A stretch of 64,000 nt of DNA from positions 4,319,630 to 4,383,629 of the forward strand of contig AP023240.1 of the NCBI GenBank assembly GCA_016592635.1, given 5' to 3'. This document shows, piece by piece, positions 8,870-17,779 of this stretch (positions are counted from its first letter, which is position 1; each line of letters opens with the position of its first letter). The DNA comes from Methyloprofundus sp. Lineage in GTDB: Bacteria; Pseudomonadota; Gammaproteobacteria; Methylococcales; Methylomonadaceae. The position numbers and the translations under genes are program-made. Under the pieces are notes generated by a model, which searched no databases, was not told the origin of the DNA, and was given only the letters and a program-made list of their open reading frames with translations.

Positions 8870-10153
8870 TTATTGTGGCCTAGCAGAGTCTGCAGCTTTT
8901 ATAAACGGGTCAATAAATGCAATGGTTTTTTCTAAGGCACCATTATTTTGCGTGATAAAAGCAAGGCCATTATTAATGAGTTGCTCTCTTGCTTGTGAAT
9001 CAGTTATTAGCTGCGTTACTGCAGTAACAATAGCGGCGGTATCAGCACATTGAATTGCCCCTTGAGCGGCAAGTAATTGTTGTGCTAATAATTCCATGTT
9101 TTTCATATAAGGGCCAAACAGCACTGGTACACCCAATAAAATAGGTTCAAAAACATTATGACCACCAATAGGCACCATACTGCCAGCGACAAAGCTGTAG
9201 TCTGCAACAGCATACATCTGTTTGAGTTCACCTAGGGTATCCACCATATAGACATCAGTGCTTGGCGTGCAATTGATGCCTTCTGTACGCGCAATAACTT
9301 GTAAATTAAACTGTGTGCATAGTTTTTTTATCTCAGCAGCCCGCTTAGGTTGGCGTGGTGCCAAGACTAATATCAGTGCGGGAAACTGTGGTTTTAATTG
9401 TTGATAAGCCTGTAAAAATAATTCTTCCTCACCTTCGTGGGTACTGCCCACTATGAATACTTGCCGATCAGGGAAAAGTGCTTGTTTCACTTGTGTGGCT
9501 TGTATTCGCATTGAGTCGGCAATAGGCATGTCTAGCTTAATATTGCCTGAAACCCTGATTTTGTCGGCTAATACGCCAATCTCTTGATAACGGTGAGCAT
9601 CGACTTCAGTTTGTACAACAACGCCTGTTACACCAGCAAAACGGCGATGTAAAAAGCTTTTGATTTTACGATAGCCACGCATAGATTTTTCTGACAAACG
9701 GGCATTGATAATAAAGAGTGGAATATCGTGTTTATTGCATTTTGCAAATAATACCGGCCAAATCTCGGTTTCCATAATAATGCCAACCCGAGGTTGAAAG
9801 TGCGCAATAAATCGTTCTACCGCACCAGGGGTATCATAGGGTAAATAGACATGTTCAACGTTATCACCTTGCAATGCGCGCACTCGGTTATAGCCTGGCT
9901 CGGTACCTGTGGTCACTAATACTTTATACGGATAATTTTTGCGTAGATACTCTATTAATACATGTGCTGCTTCCACTTCACCGACTGATACTGCATGTAC
10001 CCAAATAACGTGTTGATGATGTTTTTTGCTATAAAAACCTAAGCTTTCTGGATAGCGAGTATTAAAGCTTTGCCATTGCAGCCCTTTGCGGTAGCGGAAG
10101 ATGAGGAGTAACGGTAATAGCAGGTAAAACAAGGTAATATAAAGAGTGTACAT
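8870..10153 (-). CDS. waaA: 3-deoxy-D-manno-octulosonic acid (Kdo) transferase
   Basis: WaaA adds Kdo sugars to lipid IVA at the inner face of the cytoplasmic membrane, an essential step for LPS. The protein has 427 residues, a normal length. An N-terminal membrane anchor (YTLYITLFYLLLPLLLIF) is followed by the GT-30 block with WVHAVSVGEVEAA, TTGTEPGYNRV, YLPYDTPGAVERF and METEIWP. The C-terminal half has the GT-B nucleotide-sugar part (VGSTHEGEEE, GGHNVFEP, GVPVLFGPYMKN). The catalytic Glu of the GVGE-like motif is present. It stands alone, with no LPS neighbours. Confidence 0.95.
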   Translation of the reverse strand: MYTLYITLFYLLLPLLLIFRYRKGLQWQSFNTRYPESLGFYSKKHHQHVIWVHAVSVGEVEAAHVLIEYLRKNYPYKVLVTTGTEPGYNRVRALQGDNVEHVYLPYDTPGAVERFIAHFQPRVGIIMETEIWPVLFAKCNKHDIPLFIINARLSEKSMRGYRKIKSFLHRRFAGVTGVVVQTEVDAHRYQEIGVLADKIRVSGNIKLDMPIADSMRIQATQVKQALFPDRQVFIVGSTHEGEEELFLQAYQQLKPQFPALILVLAPRQPKRAAEIKKLCTQFNLQVIARTEGINCTPSTDVYMVDTLGELKQMYAVADYSFVAGSMVPIGGHNVFEPILLGVPVLFGPYMKNMELLAQQLLAAQGAIQCADTAAIVTAVTQLITDSQAREQLINNGLAFITQNNGALEKTIAFIDPFIKAADSARPQ

Positions 10154-10282
10154 GGCTCAACTATTTACAAATGATGATGGAGAAATAAGAAAGGGTGGGC
10201 TGTCCCATCTTAAGTGCGTAGCCGAAATAATGCATTTTTATTGCGGTATTGGTTTTTTTGTTTGGTCAAAAAATAGCATTGT

Positions 10283-10357
10283 GTAGGTTGCGTGTGAGGC
10301 ACGAACCCCAACATAAATGCGATACCTGTTGGGGTTCGTGCCTCACCCACAACCTAC
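10283..10357. repeat. Long near-perfect palindrome with 31-base arms
   Basis: The arms at 10283-10313 and 10327-10357 are reverse complements with only two mismatches around a 13-base loop. The arm begins GTAGGTTG and contains GTGAGGCACGAACCCCAACA. It ends two bases before the stop of the MoeA fusion gene at 10359, so it sits right after that gene. No T-run follows. It belongs to the same general GTAGGTTG...CAACCTAC family as 43609-43726. It may stabilise mRNA ends or be a small mobile palindrome. Confidence 0.85.
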
Positions 10358-10358
10358 C

Positions 10359-12335
10359 TTATTGATACAGAGTACCGCTATCTTTATCGGCATTAATGCC
10401 TATTTTAGCTAATGCAGCTTGCACCTCTTTATCTTGCAATAATTCCATAAAGACCTGTACTGCTTTTTTCTGCAGTTTTGCATTGGCAACCATAAAATCA
10501 TAGCATTCATCCTGAATTTCCAAAAAACCAGTATTCGCTTCCGTTAATGATTGAATAGCAACTCCCCAGTCCGCTCTTTTTTGCTGAATGGCAGCAAAAA
10601 CAGCTCTATGATTACTGGTTTGTACTAAGTAACCATTGGGCTTACTGCCTTCTAATAATTGCTCAATTAATACGCGAGTACCACTGCCGAGATTGCGGTT
10701 GATCATTAAACAGTCGGGGTCATTTTTCACCTGTGCAACGACTGCCTTGGCATTATCTCCCTGAAAGCGTGGATCATCGGCTCTAAAGATTAAACCTTGT
10801 TGACGGCGATAGCCCTGAATGAGACTCAAGCCCTCGGTAACGCAGTGCTGATTATAGGAGGCACTTGCAGGGTCAAAAAGGTGGATGCCGGCAATATCAC
10901 ACTGGCCTCTTTTGACGGCAATCAGCCCAGCTGAAGAGCCCACAGACATAAAACGCACCTGAATGCCTTTACGTTTTAACAAGCTCATTATTAAATCCAA
11001 CCCTAAGCAGTGACTACCAATAATAACCAGATCAGCGGGTTTGGTATCGCGACTAATAAGCTGCACTTTTACTGGGCTACCTGCTTCTAATAGTTCAACA
11101 TGCTGGTCGATACGTACAAAACCATCGGCATTGCTAAAGGTGGTGACACTGCCGGAGCCTTTGCCTATGGGGTAGGCGGCAAGCTTTGGCTTTTGTGGGT
11201 TTTCTTGATTTTGTTGTTCGGATAGTTGTAATTGTGAATTATCTAGCAAGCGTACTAGTAGAAACTCGGCACGGCCAATTTCTGAATTAACTCGTACCGC
11301 CAGTTCGGCGGGTACTACACTTTGGCTAGCTGCGGATAAGCCAGCAAGTTGCCGAATAACAGGGGCAACGAACTCATGAAAAGTGAAAATAGCGGATGTT
11401 GGAAACCCAGGTAAAACTACGACAGGTTTACCTTGGCTGGCTGCCAAGCAAATAGGCTTGCCTGGCTTAAGAGCCACACCATGTACGATAACGCCAGGGT
11501 CTTCTAACTCATAGACGACTTGATAAGATAAATCACCTTCGCCTTTGCTAGTGCCGCCTGATAGTAAAATCATATCGGCCTGTTGGAATGCTTGTTGAAT
11601 TTTTTCTCTTAATTGTTTAGGGTTATCAATGGCGATCCCTAATTCTAACGGTTCGCCGCCTAATTCTCTGACCGCATCGGCAATAATGCGCGCATTGGAA
11701 TCATAAACAAGTCCCGGACTCATCGGTTGCCCTGGGGCAATGATTTCATTGCCAGTGGAAATGACGGCTACTTTCGGTCGTTTCCAGACATGAATTTCTG
11801 TTTCACCGATGGCGGCTAATATGCCGGTTTCTCGGCTAGTGAGCAAATCTCCTTGATAGAGCACAATTTGGCCGCTGGCAACATCGGTGCCTGCAAAAGC
11901 GATACCTGAGCCTGGGCTAACCGGTTTGGAGATGACAAGTTTATCCTCACGAACATCTGCATTTTCCACCATCACAATGGCATCAGCACCTCGGGGGAGC
12001 ATACCGCCAGTGGCTATCAATACAGCAACCCCTGCGACAACTTCATGCTTAGGTGTTGCACCCGCAGCGATAGGCTGCTTAAGTAATTGTATGGAAATAG
12101 GACTGTATTCTTCTGCGCCAATGGTATCGGAAGCTTTAACGGCAAAGCCATCTAGGTTAGAGCGATCAAATGAAGGTACGTTGACCTTGGCACTGACATC
12201 TCTGGATAAAGTACGCCCTAAAGCCTGATTTAATGGGATCACTTCTTCGGCTGGGATAAGCGAAATGGCCGCTTCAAAACGAGATTTTGCTAGGTCAGGG
12301 CTAATAACATCAAGAAATTGTTTTTGTTGTGCCAT
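10359..12335 (-). CDS. moeA: MoeA domain fused to a periplasmic-binding-protein-like domain
   Basis: A protein of 658 residues. Residues 1 to about 420 are MoeA, which inserts molybdate (or tungstate) into molybdopterin; visible signs are NVPSFDRSNLDGFAVK, the MPT-binding GGTSKGEGD and LPGFPTSAIF. From about residue 430 follows a substrate-binding-protein-like domain (VIIGSHCLGLDLIMSLL, VGSSAGLIAVKRGQCDIAGIHLFD, NRNLGSGTRVL), the type also seen in ModE/LysR-like molybdate-binding proteins. Such fusions are known in bacteria; the second domain probably senses or delivers the oxyanion. A separate single-domain moeA lies upstream, so one of the two may serve a special enzyme or tungsten. That is inference. 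Confidence 0.93.
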   Translation of the reverse strand: MAQQKQFLDVISPDLAKSRFEAAISLIPAEEVIPLNQALGRTLSRDVSAKVNVPSFDRSNLDGFAVKASDTIGAEEYSPISIQLLKQPIAAGATPKHEVVAGVAVLIATGGMLPRGADAIVMVENADVREDKLVISKPVSPGSGIAFAGTDVASGQIVLYQGDLLTSRETGILAAIGETEIHVWKRPKVAVISTGNEIIAPGQPMSPGLVYDSNARIIADAVRELGGEPLELGIAIDNPKQLREKIQQAFQQADMILLSGGTSKGEGDLSYQVVYELEDPGVIVHGVALKPGKPICLAASQGKPVVVLPGFPTSAIFTFHEFVAPVIRQLAGLSAASQSVVPAELAVRVNSEIGRAEFLLVRLLDNSQLQLSEQQNQENPQKPKLAAYPIGKGSGSVTTFSNADGFVRIDQHVELLEAGSPVKVQLISRDTKPADLVIIGSHCLGLDLIMSLLKRKGIQVRFMSVGSSAGLIAVKRGQCDIAGIHLFDPASASYNQHCVTEGLSLIQGYRRQQGLIFRADDPRFQGDNAKAVVAQVKNDPDCLMINRNLGSGTRVLIEQLLEGSKPNGYLVQTSNHRAVFAAIQQKRADWGVAIQSLTEANTGFLEIQDECYDFMVANAKLQKKAVQVFMELLQDKEVQAALAKIGINADKDSGTLYQ

Positions 12336-12379
12336 GGGTAATTAATAGTGATAGAGGAGGAAGCTTGCAGAACGTTGAC

Positions 12380-12460
12380 TCATTCCTATGCTCTGGCGTG
12401 GGAGTGCGTTCTTATGCATGACGCTGGAGCGTCATAAGCTGAATTCCCACGCTGGAGCAT
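12380..12460. repeat. Palindromic GCTCCAGCGTGGGA-type repeat, split by the IS4 element
   Basis: Before IS insertion this was a palindrome: the left arm starts TTCCTATGCTCTGGCGTGGGA and the right arm ends TCCCACGCTGGAGCATGGGAA. A small inner hairpin, ATGACGCTGGAGCGTCAT, lies between. The IS4-family element has landed inside the right arm; the arm continues at 13865-13883. Related copies occur at 20686-20739 and 20955-21008. Confidence 0.8.
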
Positions 12461-13864
12461 CACTGCCATTAAGTTAAGAGATATTTCTTTTAAAAACAAT
12501 GCTTTTTCTGCCGCTTATGAAAATTCAGCAAGCGCCTCGCAGATGATTTTTTACGAGGCGGGTTGCGGTGCTTTCGTTCAATGGTGGGATTAGTTAAAAA
12601 TAGTGCCGTCAGCTTTTCCTCTATGAAGTTGGTCTCAGTGTCTCCAAGCAATAAATCGAACGCATGATTTTTGATGGCATTAAACGATACCGAGCGGTTA
12701 ACGATCTGTGGGTATTTTGTTTCTTTGGCATCTAGTTGTTTCTGTGCAGCATCCGTTAATATTGACTCAAGCCCCGTTAAATATACACTTGAATGAAAAT
12801 CCTGCTTCACTGCCTCTGCCTGAGTTCCCGTAAAATTTTCCAGCCCTAACCGAGTTTTTAACAACCCATAAAAGGTTTCAATTCCCCAGCGCAAATAATA
12901 TAGCTCAGCAAAATCAGCACTCGGATAGTACTTTTCATTATGTAAGGAAGTCACTAAAACTTCATTTTCACCAGTACTCAACTTAACCCGTACAAAGCGT
13001 ACCTTAAGTGAAACAGGTAGGCCTAATTTACGAATAATGGACATTTGCTCAGCACAAGGCTTAAGTGTTGCCGTTTGGCTTTCTTTTCCTTCACCTTTTA
13101 GCATTTTTCTTGCTACTGCAAACGAGGCCGCCGAACAACGAATAACATAATCTCTCCGAGATTGAGTCAATTCAGCCAGCATTCGATAAGATGGGTAGTT
13201 CCTGTCCATCGTCAACAAATCTTTTGCTTGTGTATGAGCTAAATGCTCAACCGCCAAATCAATTTCATAAGCTCTCGCTCTGCCCAAACGTGCATCAATT
13301 GCCACTCGATTCAATACATCATAGAGCACCGAGGCGAGTGCATAGGGATGCTGCCCTATTATTTCACTATCCTTGCCATTTGAATAAGAAATCGTGCCAA
13401 ATTCTTCTCGGACATCTTCTGTATTCGGCAAAACAACTTTTGAACCATCAATTGCCAAGACCCGAAAACCCCAGAATTTATGATAGTCGCCATCACCACC
13501 ATACACCGTTTCAACTATAGCGGTTTGGTTGAGTTCTATAAATGCAGTGTGCTTAAGCTTATAACGTGCTTGCGAATAAGCACTGGCCGTTACAGGTGGT
13601 AAATCTAGCCAGCTCATCGCTTCATTCACTACATTTTGCACTGATTTAACACTTTTTCTCATCATTAAGACCATTAATAATGCAAACGGCAAACTACGAT
13701 TTCGAGTAAAATCCTTTTCCGAAACTCGGTGACTTTTTGTAAATGCTTCATTTTTAAGTTGAGCTCGACTTTTATTTATTGCTTGACTTTTTTAACCATT
13801 ATTATCATAAAATGCCTATATTATCCTTGTTTTTTAACAAATTTTCCTTAACTTAATGGCAGTG
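12461..13864 (-). mobile_element. IS4-family insertion sequence, complete (1404 bp)
   Basis: The ends are perfect 18-bp inverted repeats, CACTGCCATTAAGTTAAG at 12461-12478 and its reverse complement at 13847-13864. A 12-bp direct repeat ACGCTGGAGCAT flanks it at 12449-12460 and 13865-13876, which is a target duplication of the length known for IS4-family elements. One transposase gene fills it. Perfect ends and duplication suggest a recent insertion. Confidence 0.95.
12490..13692 (-). CDS. IS4-family transposase
   Basis: A DDE transposase of about 400 residues. The IS4 signature Y-(2)-R-(3)-E-(6)-K is seen in YYLRWGIETFYGLLK, giving the catalytic Glu; the first Asp lies in VLAIDGSKVVLPNT and the second in DLLTMDRNYPSY. 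A basic C-terminal tail (RKHRNPPRKKSSARRLL) would bind DNA. The start given is a TTG. Protein-like sequence continues upstream in frame (SHRVSEKDFTRNRSLPF), with no ATG before the stop about 40 codons up, so translation may begin at a non-standard codon or the N-terminus is decayed. Confidence 0.9.
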   Translation of the reverse strand: MPFALLMVLMMRKSVKSVQNVVNEAMSWLDLPPVTASAYSQARYKLKHTAFIELNQTAIVETVYGGDGDYHKFWGFRVLAIDGSKVVLPNTEDVREEFGTISYSNGKDSEIIGQHPYALASVLYDVLNRVAIDARLGRARAYEIDLAVEHLAHTQAKDLLTMDRNYPSYRMLAELTQSRRDYVIRCSAASFAVARKMLKGEGKESQTATLKPCAEQMSIIRKLGLPVSLKVRFVRVKLSTGENEVLVTSLHNEKYYPSADFAELYYLRWGIETFYGLLKTRLGLENFTGTQAEAVKQDFHSSVYLTGLESILTDAAQKQLDAKETKYPQIVNRSVSFNAIKNHAFDLLLGDTETNFIEEKLTALFLTNPTIERKHRNPPRKKSSARRLLNFHKRQKKHCF

Positions 13865-13947
13865 ACGCTGGAGCATGGGAACTATTATGGAGCATGGGAG
13901 CTATTATATTGTGTTTAGGAGAATGCATGATACAAATAGCTCTTGTT

Positions 13948-15213
13948 TTAATCATACAAAAACACTTCCACTTCAGTTTCAGCGGCATAACCTTCACTAT
14001 TTGCTGGCACGATTACAAATCCATCTGCTTCAGTGGTTGAGCTGATAATGGCTGCACCACCGATTGCGATGGGTGCAACAGTATCATTATCGTATAAACG
14101 TACCCGAGCATAATCAGTGCGCCCCAACATCGACACCAGTTTTTGTTGTAATTTTTTGGTGACAGAAACATAAGGCCAATTGCGTTGCTGGCCAGATAAT
14201 TTGCGAATCAGTCGCCCCGCAAAAAAATCATAGGCACATAAACAAGCCACAGGATTACCAGGCAATAAAAATATGGGCTTATCCGCGATTAGGCCGATAC
14301 CTGTTGATCTGCTTGGACGCATGGCAACCCCATGAAAAATTAACTCACCTAACTTAGCAACTAATAAAGGTACTAAATCTTCTTCGCCGACACTGGTGCC
14401 ACCAGTGATTAATAAAAGATCATAATCGCCCAGCATCGATTGCTCAATTAGCTCGGGGTCATCCGTTACGATGCATGAATTAACCACCACGGCACCATCT
14501 CTACTGCTGAGAGCGGCCAACATCGGGCCATTGGAGTTGGTGATTTGATAGCCTTGCGGACGACTACCAACAGGCAGTATTTCACTGCCTGTGACGACGA
14601 TACTAATTTGTAGCTGCCTAAAAACAGCAATCTCTTTGTTACCTAAAGACGCGAGTAAGGCAATATCTTGCGGCCGTAAACGCCGACCTTGCTTTAATAT
14701 GGTTGCCCCTGTGCTAATATCTTCACCGATACGGCCGATATTGCGGCCTTCTGCAACACTTTCCATCACCATGATAAAGCTATCGTCTAACTCGACATTT
14801 TCGGCGGGTAATACTGCGTTAGCTCCTTCGGGAACAGGTGCGCCCGTCATGATTCTCACCGCAGTACCAGAAGTCACTTTAACTTCCGTACCTTGTCCGG
14901 GCATGGATTTGCCAATCACTTGTAGCGGTAGTTGGTTATATGATGAAGTGCCTTGAGCATCACTTGCCAAGATAGCATAACCATCCATCATTGAACGCGC
15001 AAAGCCTGGAATATTAATATCACTGACAATATCATGTGCCAGTACTCTGCCTGCAGCATCCGATATTGCGATATTCTGTTCGGGGCGCTTAATGGATTGT
15101 TGTACTAGCCAGTTTAGTACTGAGTCGATGGGCACGCGTTGTTTAAAGCCGCGCATACGCACATCATCAGCGAGTAAATTAGCATCAGCAAGTTTCATTT
15201 TTTGGGTATTCAT
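13948..15213 (-). CDS. moeA: Molybdopterin molybdenumtransferase MoeA
   Basis: A stand-alone MoeA of 421 residues. It inserts molybdate into adenylylated molybdopterin in the cytosol. Typical blocks are INIPGFARSMMDGYAI near residue 73, GRIGEDISTGATILKQGRRL, the MPT-binding TGGTSVGEEDL and FLLPGNPVACLCAYDFF, and the C-terminal domain IV (TEADGFVIVPANSEGYAAETEVEV). It lies upstream of the MoeA fusion gene; the IS4 element separates the two. A 40-base segment just upstream of the start (15221-15260) is repeated upstream of the Uma2 gene. Confidence 0.95.
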   Translation of the reverse strand: MNTQKMKLADANLLADDVRMRGFKQRVPIDSVLNWLVQQSIKRPEQNIAISDAAGRVLAHDIVSDINIPGFARSMMDGYAILASDAQGTSSYNQLPLQVIGKSMPGQGTEVKVTSGTAVRIMTGAPVPEGANAVLPAENVELDDSFIMVMESVAEGRNIGRIGEDISTGATILKQGRRLRPQDIALLASLGNKEIAVFRQLQISIVVTGSEILPVGSRPQGYQITNSNGPMLAALSSRDGAVVVNSCIVTDDPELIEQSMLGDYDLLLITGGTSVGEEDLVPLLVAKLGELIFHGVAMRPSRSTGIGLIADKPIFLLPGNPVACLCAYDFFAGRLIRKLSGQQRNWPYVSVTKKLQQKLVSMLGRTDYARVRLYDNDTVAPIAIGGAAIISSTTEADGFVIVPANSEGYAAETEVEVFLYD

Positions 15214-15220
15214 GGCGACG

Positions 15221-15260
15221 TATTTTATACGCTTTGTTCGCAGAGTTCAGAAATTTATTG
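15221..15260 (-). repeat. Short direct repeat upstream of moeA (partner at 16042-16081)
   Basis: The first 18 bases, TATTTTATACGCTTTGTT, are identical in both copies, and similarity continues through GCAnAGTTCAG to about 40 bases. The copies lie 821 bases apart and flank the Uma2 gene. Read on the minus strand each contains an AT-rich TATAAAATA box that could serve as a -10 region for the gene below it. Confidence 0.7.
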
Positions 15261-15409
15261 GCTTTGTGGCGTATGCTATTTACGCAAAGATCATGCGGTA
15301 ATTGGATGCTTATAACGCAGTGCGGGCTGCGTTACTCTTTAATGAGGTATTACCTGAAACGTGTTTGCTGATGTTATTTTGTGCATTCCTAAGCTAAGGC
15401 CGTATTACT

Positions 15410-16012
15410 TTATGACGCACTCTCTTTGTTTGCCAAGAATTCAAGCATATCCTCGTTATCAACTCGATGATAAATTTCTGCTACAGTCAAAGTTAAATCA
15501 ATAGATTCGAAATATATGTCTTCACCAAGAATATAATTTCTGAGTATCCAGCCTTCACTTTTTCTTAAAACATCAACAGACGCAGAATCTTGTTCGAGCA
15601 TGACATACTCTTCTACTGAGGGCATATTGATGTATTCCAATAACTTTCTGCCTTTATCAAGATGTTTGGTGTTTTTGGAAAAAACTTCAATAATCAGTAC
15701 TGGCTTTTCTGCATACAATGAATCAGGTGTTTCATCAGGGTTGCAATCAACGACAATATCAGGGTAATAATAATCATTTTTAGTGCCAACACGAGCATCA
15801 CTCATATAGGGAGTGCAAGATTTATCCTCTAAATAATTCGCAATATGTCTGAATAGGTTTCCTGAAATTTTCCTATGTGAGGTACTTGCTCCCGCCATAG
15901 CAAAAATATTTCCATTAACATATTCATGCTTTACTTTAGCGGTTAACTCACTTTTTAAGTATTCCTGCTTAGTGATGAAATTATTTTTTTTTATGACGGT
16001 AGACATTATCAT
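15410..16012 (-). CDS. Uma2-family putative endonuclease (DUF820)
   Basis: A protein of 200 residues of the Uma2 family, restriction-endonuclease-fold proteins of unclear role that are common in cyanobacteria and IS-rich genomes. The pattern is complete: KHEYVNGNIFAMAGAS near residue 30, then YYYPDIVVDC (PD of the nuclease core) and PVLIIEVFSKNT (E-x-x). A second possible start lies two codons in (MSTVIKK). The gene is isolated between moeA and a broken DUF364 gene and is flanked by 40-base direct repeats, which fits movement as a small unit. Confidence 0.85.
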   Translation of the reverse strand: MIMSTVIKKNNFITKQEYLKSELTAKVKHEYVNGNIFAMAGASTSHRKISGNLFRHIANYLEDKSCTPYMSDARVGTKNDYYYPDIVVDCNPDETPDSLYAEKPVLIIEVFSKNTKHLDKGRKLLEYINMPSVEEYVMLEQDSASVDVLRKSEGWILRNYILGEDIYFESIDLTLTVAEIYHRVDNEDMLEFLANKESAS

Positions 16013-16041
16013 GACCTTTAATGCTTAAGTGAAGGCATATC

Positions 16042-16081
16042 TATTTTATACGCTTTGTTAGCATAGTTCAGTAGTATTTGG
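16042..16081 (-). repeat. Short direct repeat upstream of the Uma2 gene (partner at 15221-15260)
   Basis: This is the second copy of the TATTTTATACGCTTTGTT repeat described at 15221. It lies 30 bases upstream of the Uma2 start, as the other copy lies 8 bases upstream of moeA. Either it is a duplicated promoter or the scar of an insertion. Confidence 0.7.
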
Positions 16082-16153
16082 TTTTGCGTTTTTGTGCTAT
16101 ATTTTTCGGTTTTTACATGCAAATTATAAAGTTTTTGGATCATAATCCGTAAC

Positions 16154-16803
16154 CTAAGCAGCAGAGCTTGATACTGGCTTACTCAAATCAACGACTTTAT
16201 AGCGCACAGCTTGATCAAAAATTCGTACACCGCCTCCTTCAGCAGCTGTTTGGAACAGGCGGTTATGATCAATCACATCAACCCCTACCAAATAATCAAC
16301 CCCAAATTCGGCTAACTCGGGTAGCCAAGGTGTGCTGGGGCCCATCAGTACTGTTTTTGCTTGGCTGGCTAGTTGCATTAGGCGCGGAAAGGTTTTGTTG
16401 GCTATCGATGTACCCGTAATAAAAACCCAATCTGCTTCTGGTATTAAAAATTCAGCAGCAGAATCAGGATAATCTCTATCGACAGGTTGGCGTTCGATTA
16501 CTTTTAGCTTGTATTGTTGATAATAACGCTCAATACCAGGATAGTGACCAATCACCACAATTTTTTGATCTTTTATTTTAGGGAAAAAATAGTCGAAGAC
16601 CGCCAGGTTTGCTTGGCCATCTTCTGGTTCTAATAAATCCCCTGCAAGTGTCTGCTTGCCATTAAGACTGCAATTAACGGCAGATAAGCCCACGGTTGCC
16701 TTAAAAAATCCCAGTCAGTTAACCACGATGATAATTCAGCCAATGTCTTGCCTTGTAAAATACCCGCCCAAGGTAAGGTTCTACTTGCCATGGACGGGCT
16801 CAT
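16154..16803 (-). pseudogene. DUF364-type protein, frameshifted and shortened
   Basis: The 3' part (16154-16693) encodes the Rossmann-like DUF364 domain (KIVVIGHYPGIERYY, ADWVFITGTSIANKTFPRLM, VLMGPSTPWLPELAEFGVDYLVG), a putative metal-chelation domain. Upstream, in the next frame, the minus strand reads MASRTLPWAGILQGKTLAELSS, which is also typical of this family. The two parts meet near 16715-16720, where one base is lost or gained. The ATG at 16803 gives a short N-terminus, so the gene seems to have lost its start as well. The family often lies next to metal or molybdate genes, as here. Confidence 0.75.
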
Positions 16804-16957
16804 GGCAAGCCCTGCATGTTCTGCTTGGCATACTGTCCAAACTTAGCCAAGTACTGACTTGGGTTACTATTATCTAATAGTAATTCGTAAATCTGGTTGG
16901 GGTTTTCCATTTTGAGCATGTTGTTTAGTAGAGAATCAGGCTGCCCCGCATCCACTA
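16804..16957 (-). pseudogene. 3' remnant of an unrecognised gene
   Basis: On the minus strand an open frame ends in NPSQYLAKFGQYAKQNMQGLP, and its stop overlaps the DUF364 ATG (ATGA). The frame looks coding back to about 16957 (LVDAGQPDSLLNNML). Upstream it runs into the dispersed repeat copy B, so the apparent start MRDALRPSAHP is repeat sequence, not gene. I do not recognise the family. It was probably the first gene of an operon with the DUF364 gene, cut by a deletion at the repeat. Confidence 0.5.
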
Positions 16958-16960
16958 AGG

Positions 16961-17092
16961 ATTGAGAATTAAATAAAACCCGAAACTTTGTAGGATGTGC
17001 TGAGGGACGAAGCGCATCACGCATAATGATACGCGACGTTTCTCAACACCTATAGCGCAGAGAGTTTTGGGTATTAATAAATTCTGGTTCCT
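16961..17092 (-). repeat. Dispersed ~130-bp MITE-like repeat, copy B
   Basis: This is a reverse-oriented copy of the element at 8647-8778, with only scattered differences (for example GCGTATC in place of GTGCACC in the core). It separates the remnant of one gene (16804-16957) from the remnant of an ABC exporter (17206 onward), so it marks the join of a deletion or rearrangement. Confidence 0.85.
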
Positions 17093-17205
17093 AATCAGAG
17101 AATAACAAGGTGGCACACAAGCGTAAATTGATCCACAATAGAGATGTTGCATACAGGAGCAAAGACCGAAAAGACACTGGTGCTTAAATGCCCGTTGAGT
17201 AGAGA

Positions 17206-17524
17206 GTGTTGCATATAAAAACCACTGCTAAATTAAAGAACACAGAGAATTTAGTACGGCTATTGCAGCAAGATATTGTCGTCACTAATATTCAAATAAA
17301 AGGGCCAACTGTATGTATTGGCAATACCGCAAGACTCCGCCATGCAGCAAGCAGATATTTTGTCTGCGGCATTGCTCGTTATGCAAGAGCAGCAATTAGC
17401 GGTAATCGAATGTCGCTGGGAAGAGCCTAGCTTAGAGAATGCCTATTTTACATTGACAGGAGCAAAGGTTGCGCCTGCATCTGGGCAAAAGAATAATAAA
17501 AAAGGGCAAAGGAAACGACGTTGA
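17206..17524 (+). pseudogene. C-terminal remnant of an ABC exporter ATPase
   Basis: Only the tail of the protein is left. One frame reads TENLVRLLQQDIVVTNIQIKGP; after a frameshift near 17310-17330 the next frame reads MQQADILSAALLVMQEQQLAVIECRWEEPSLENAYFTLTG, which is the usual C-terminal end of ABC-2-type exporter ATPases (EPSLE-aFLxLTG). Walker A, signature and Walker B are absent. It cannot be functional. Confidence 0.7.
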
Positions 17525-17774
17525 AATTGTATGCTCTTAACATTAGTTATGCCGTTTTTAAGCGCACTTGGCTGAAAACCTTAAGGCGGCCGGTTGCGCT
17601 GACCTTTTCATTAGCACAGCCATTAATGTGGATGCTGTTTTTTGGTTTTCTATTTCAGCATTGCTATTTGCAGAAATGCCAGCTGTGCAGACTAGTTTAT
17701 TGCCGTTATTACTGATGGCAAGTGTCATGTTTTTATTGGTAGCAATGATGCTACGTTTAACCCGACTAAATTAA
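17521..17774 (+). pseudogene. ABC-2-type permease remnant with an internal deletion
   Basis: The start overlaps the ATPase remnant. MKLYALNISYAVFKRTWLKTLRRPVALTFS with QPLMWMLFFGFLFQ is the N-terminus and first membrane segment of an ABC-2 permease. It then breaks, and another frame gives LLPLLLMASVMFLLVAMMLRLTR, which looks like the last membrane segment. A normal permease has about 250 or more residues, so most of the middle is gone. It ends five bases before modA. Confidence 0.6.
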
Positions 17775-17779
17775 GTCAT

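Noticed and set aside
16800..17152. Minus-strand frames across repeat copy B taken as genes
   Set aside because: Their starts are repeat sequence shared with copies A and C; only the 3' part of one is protein-like.
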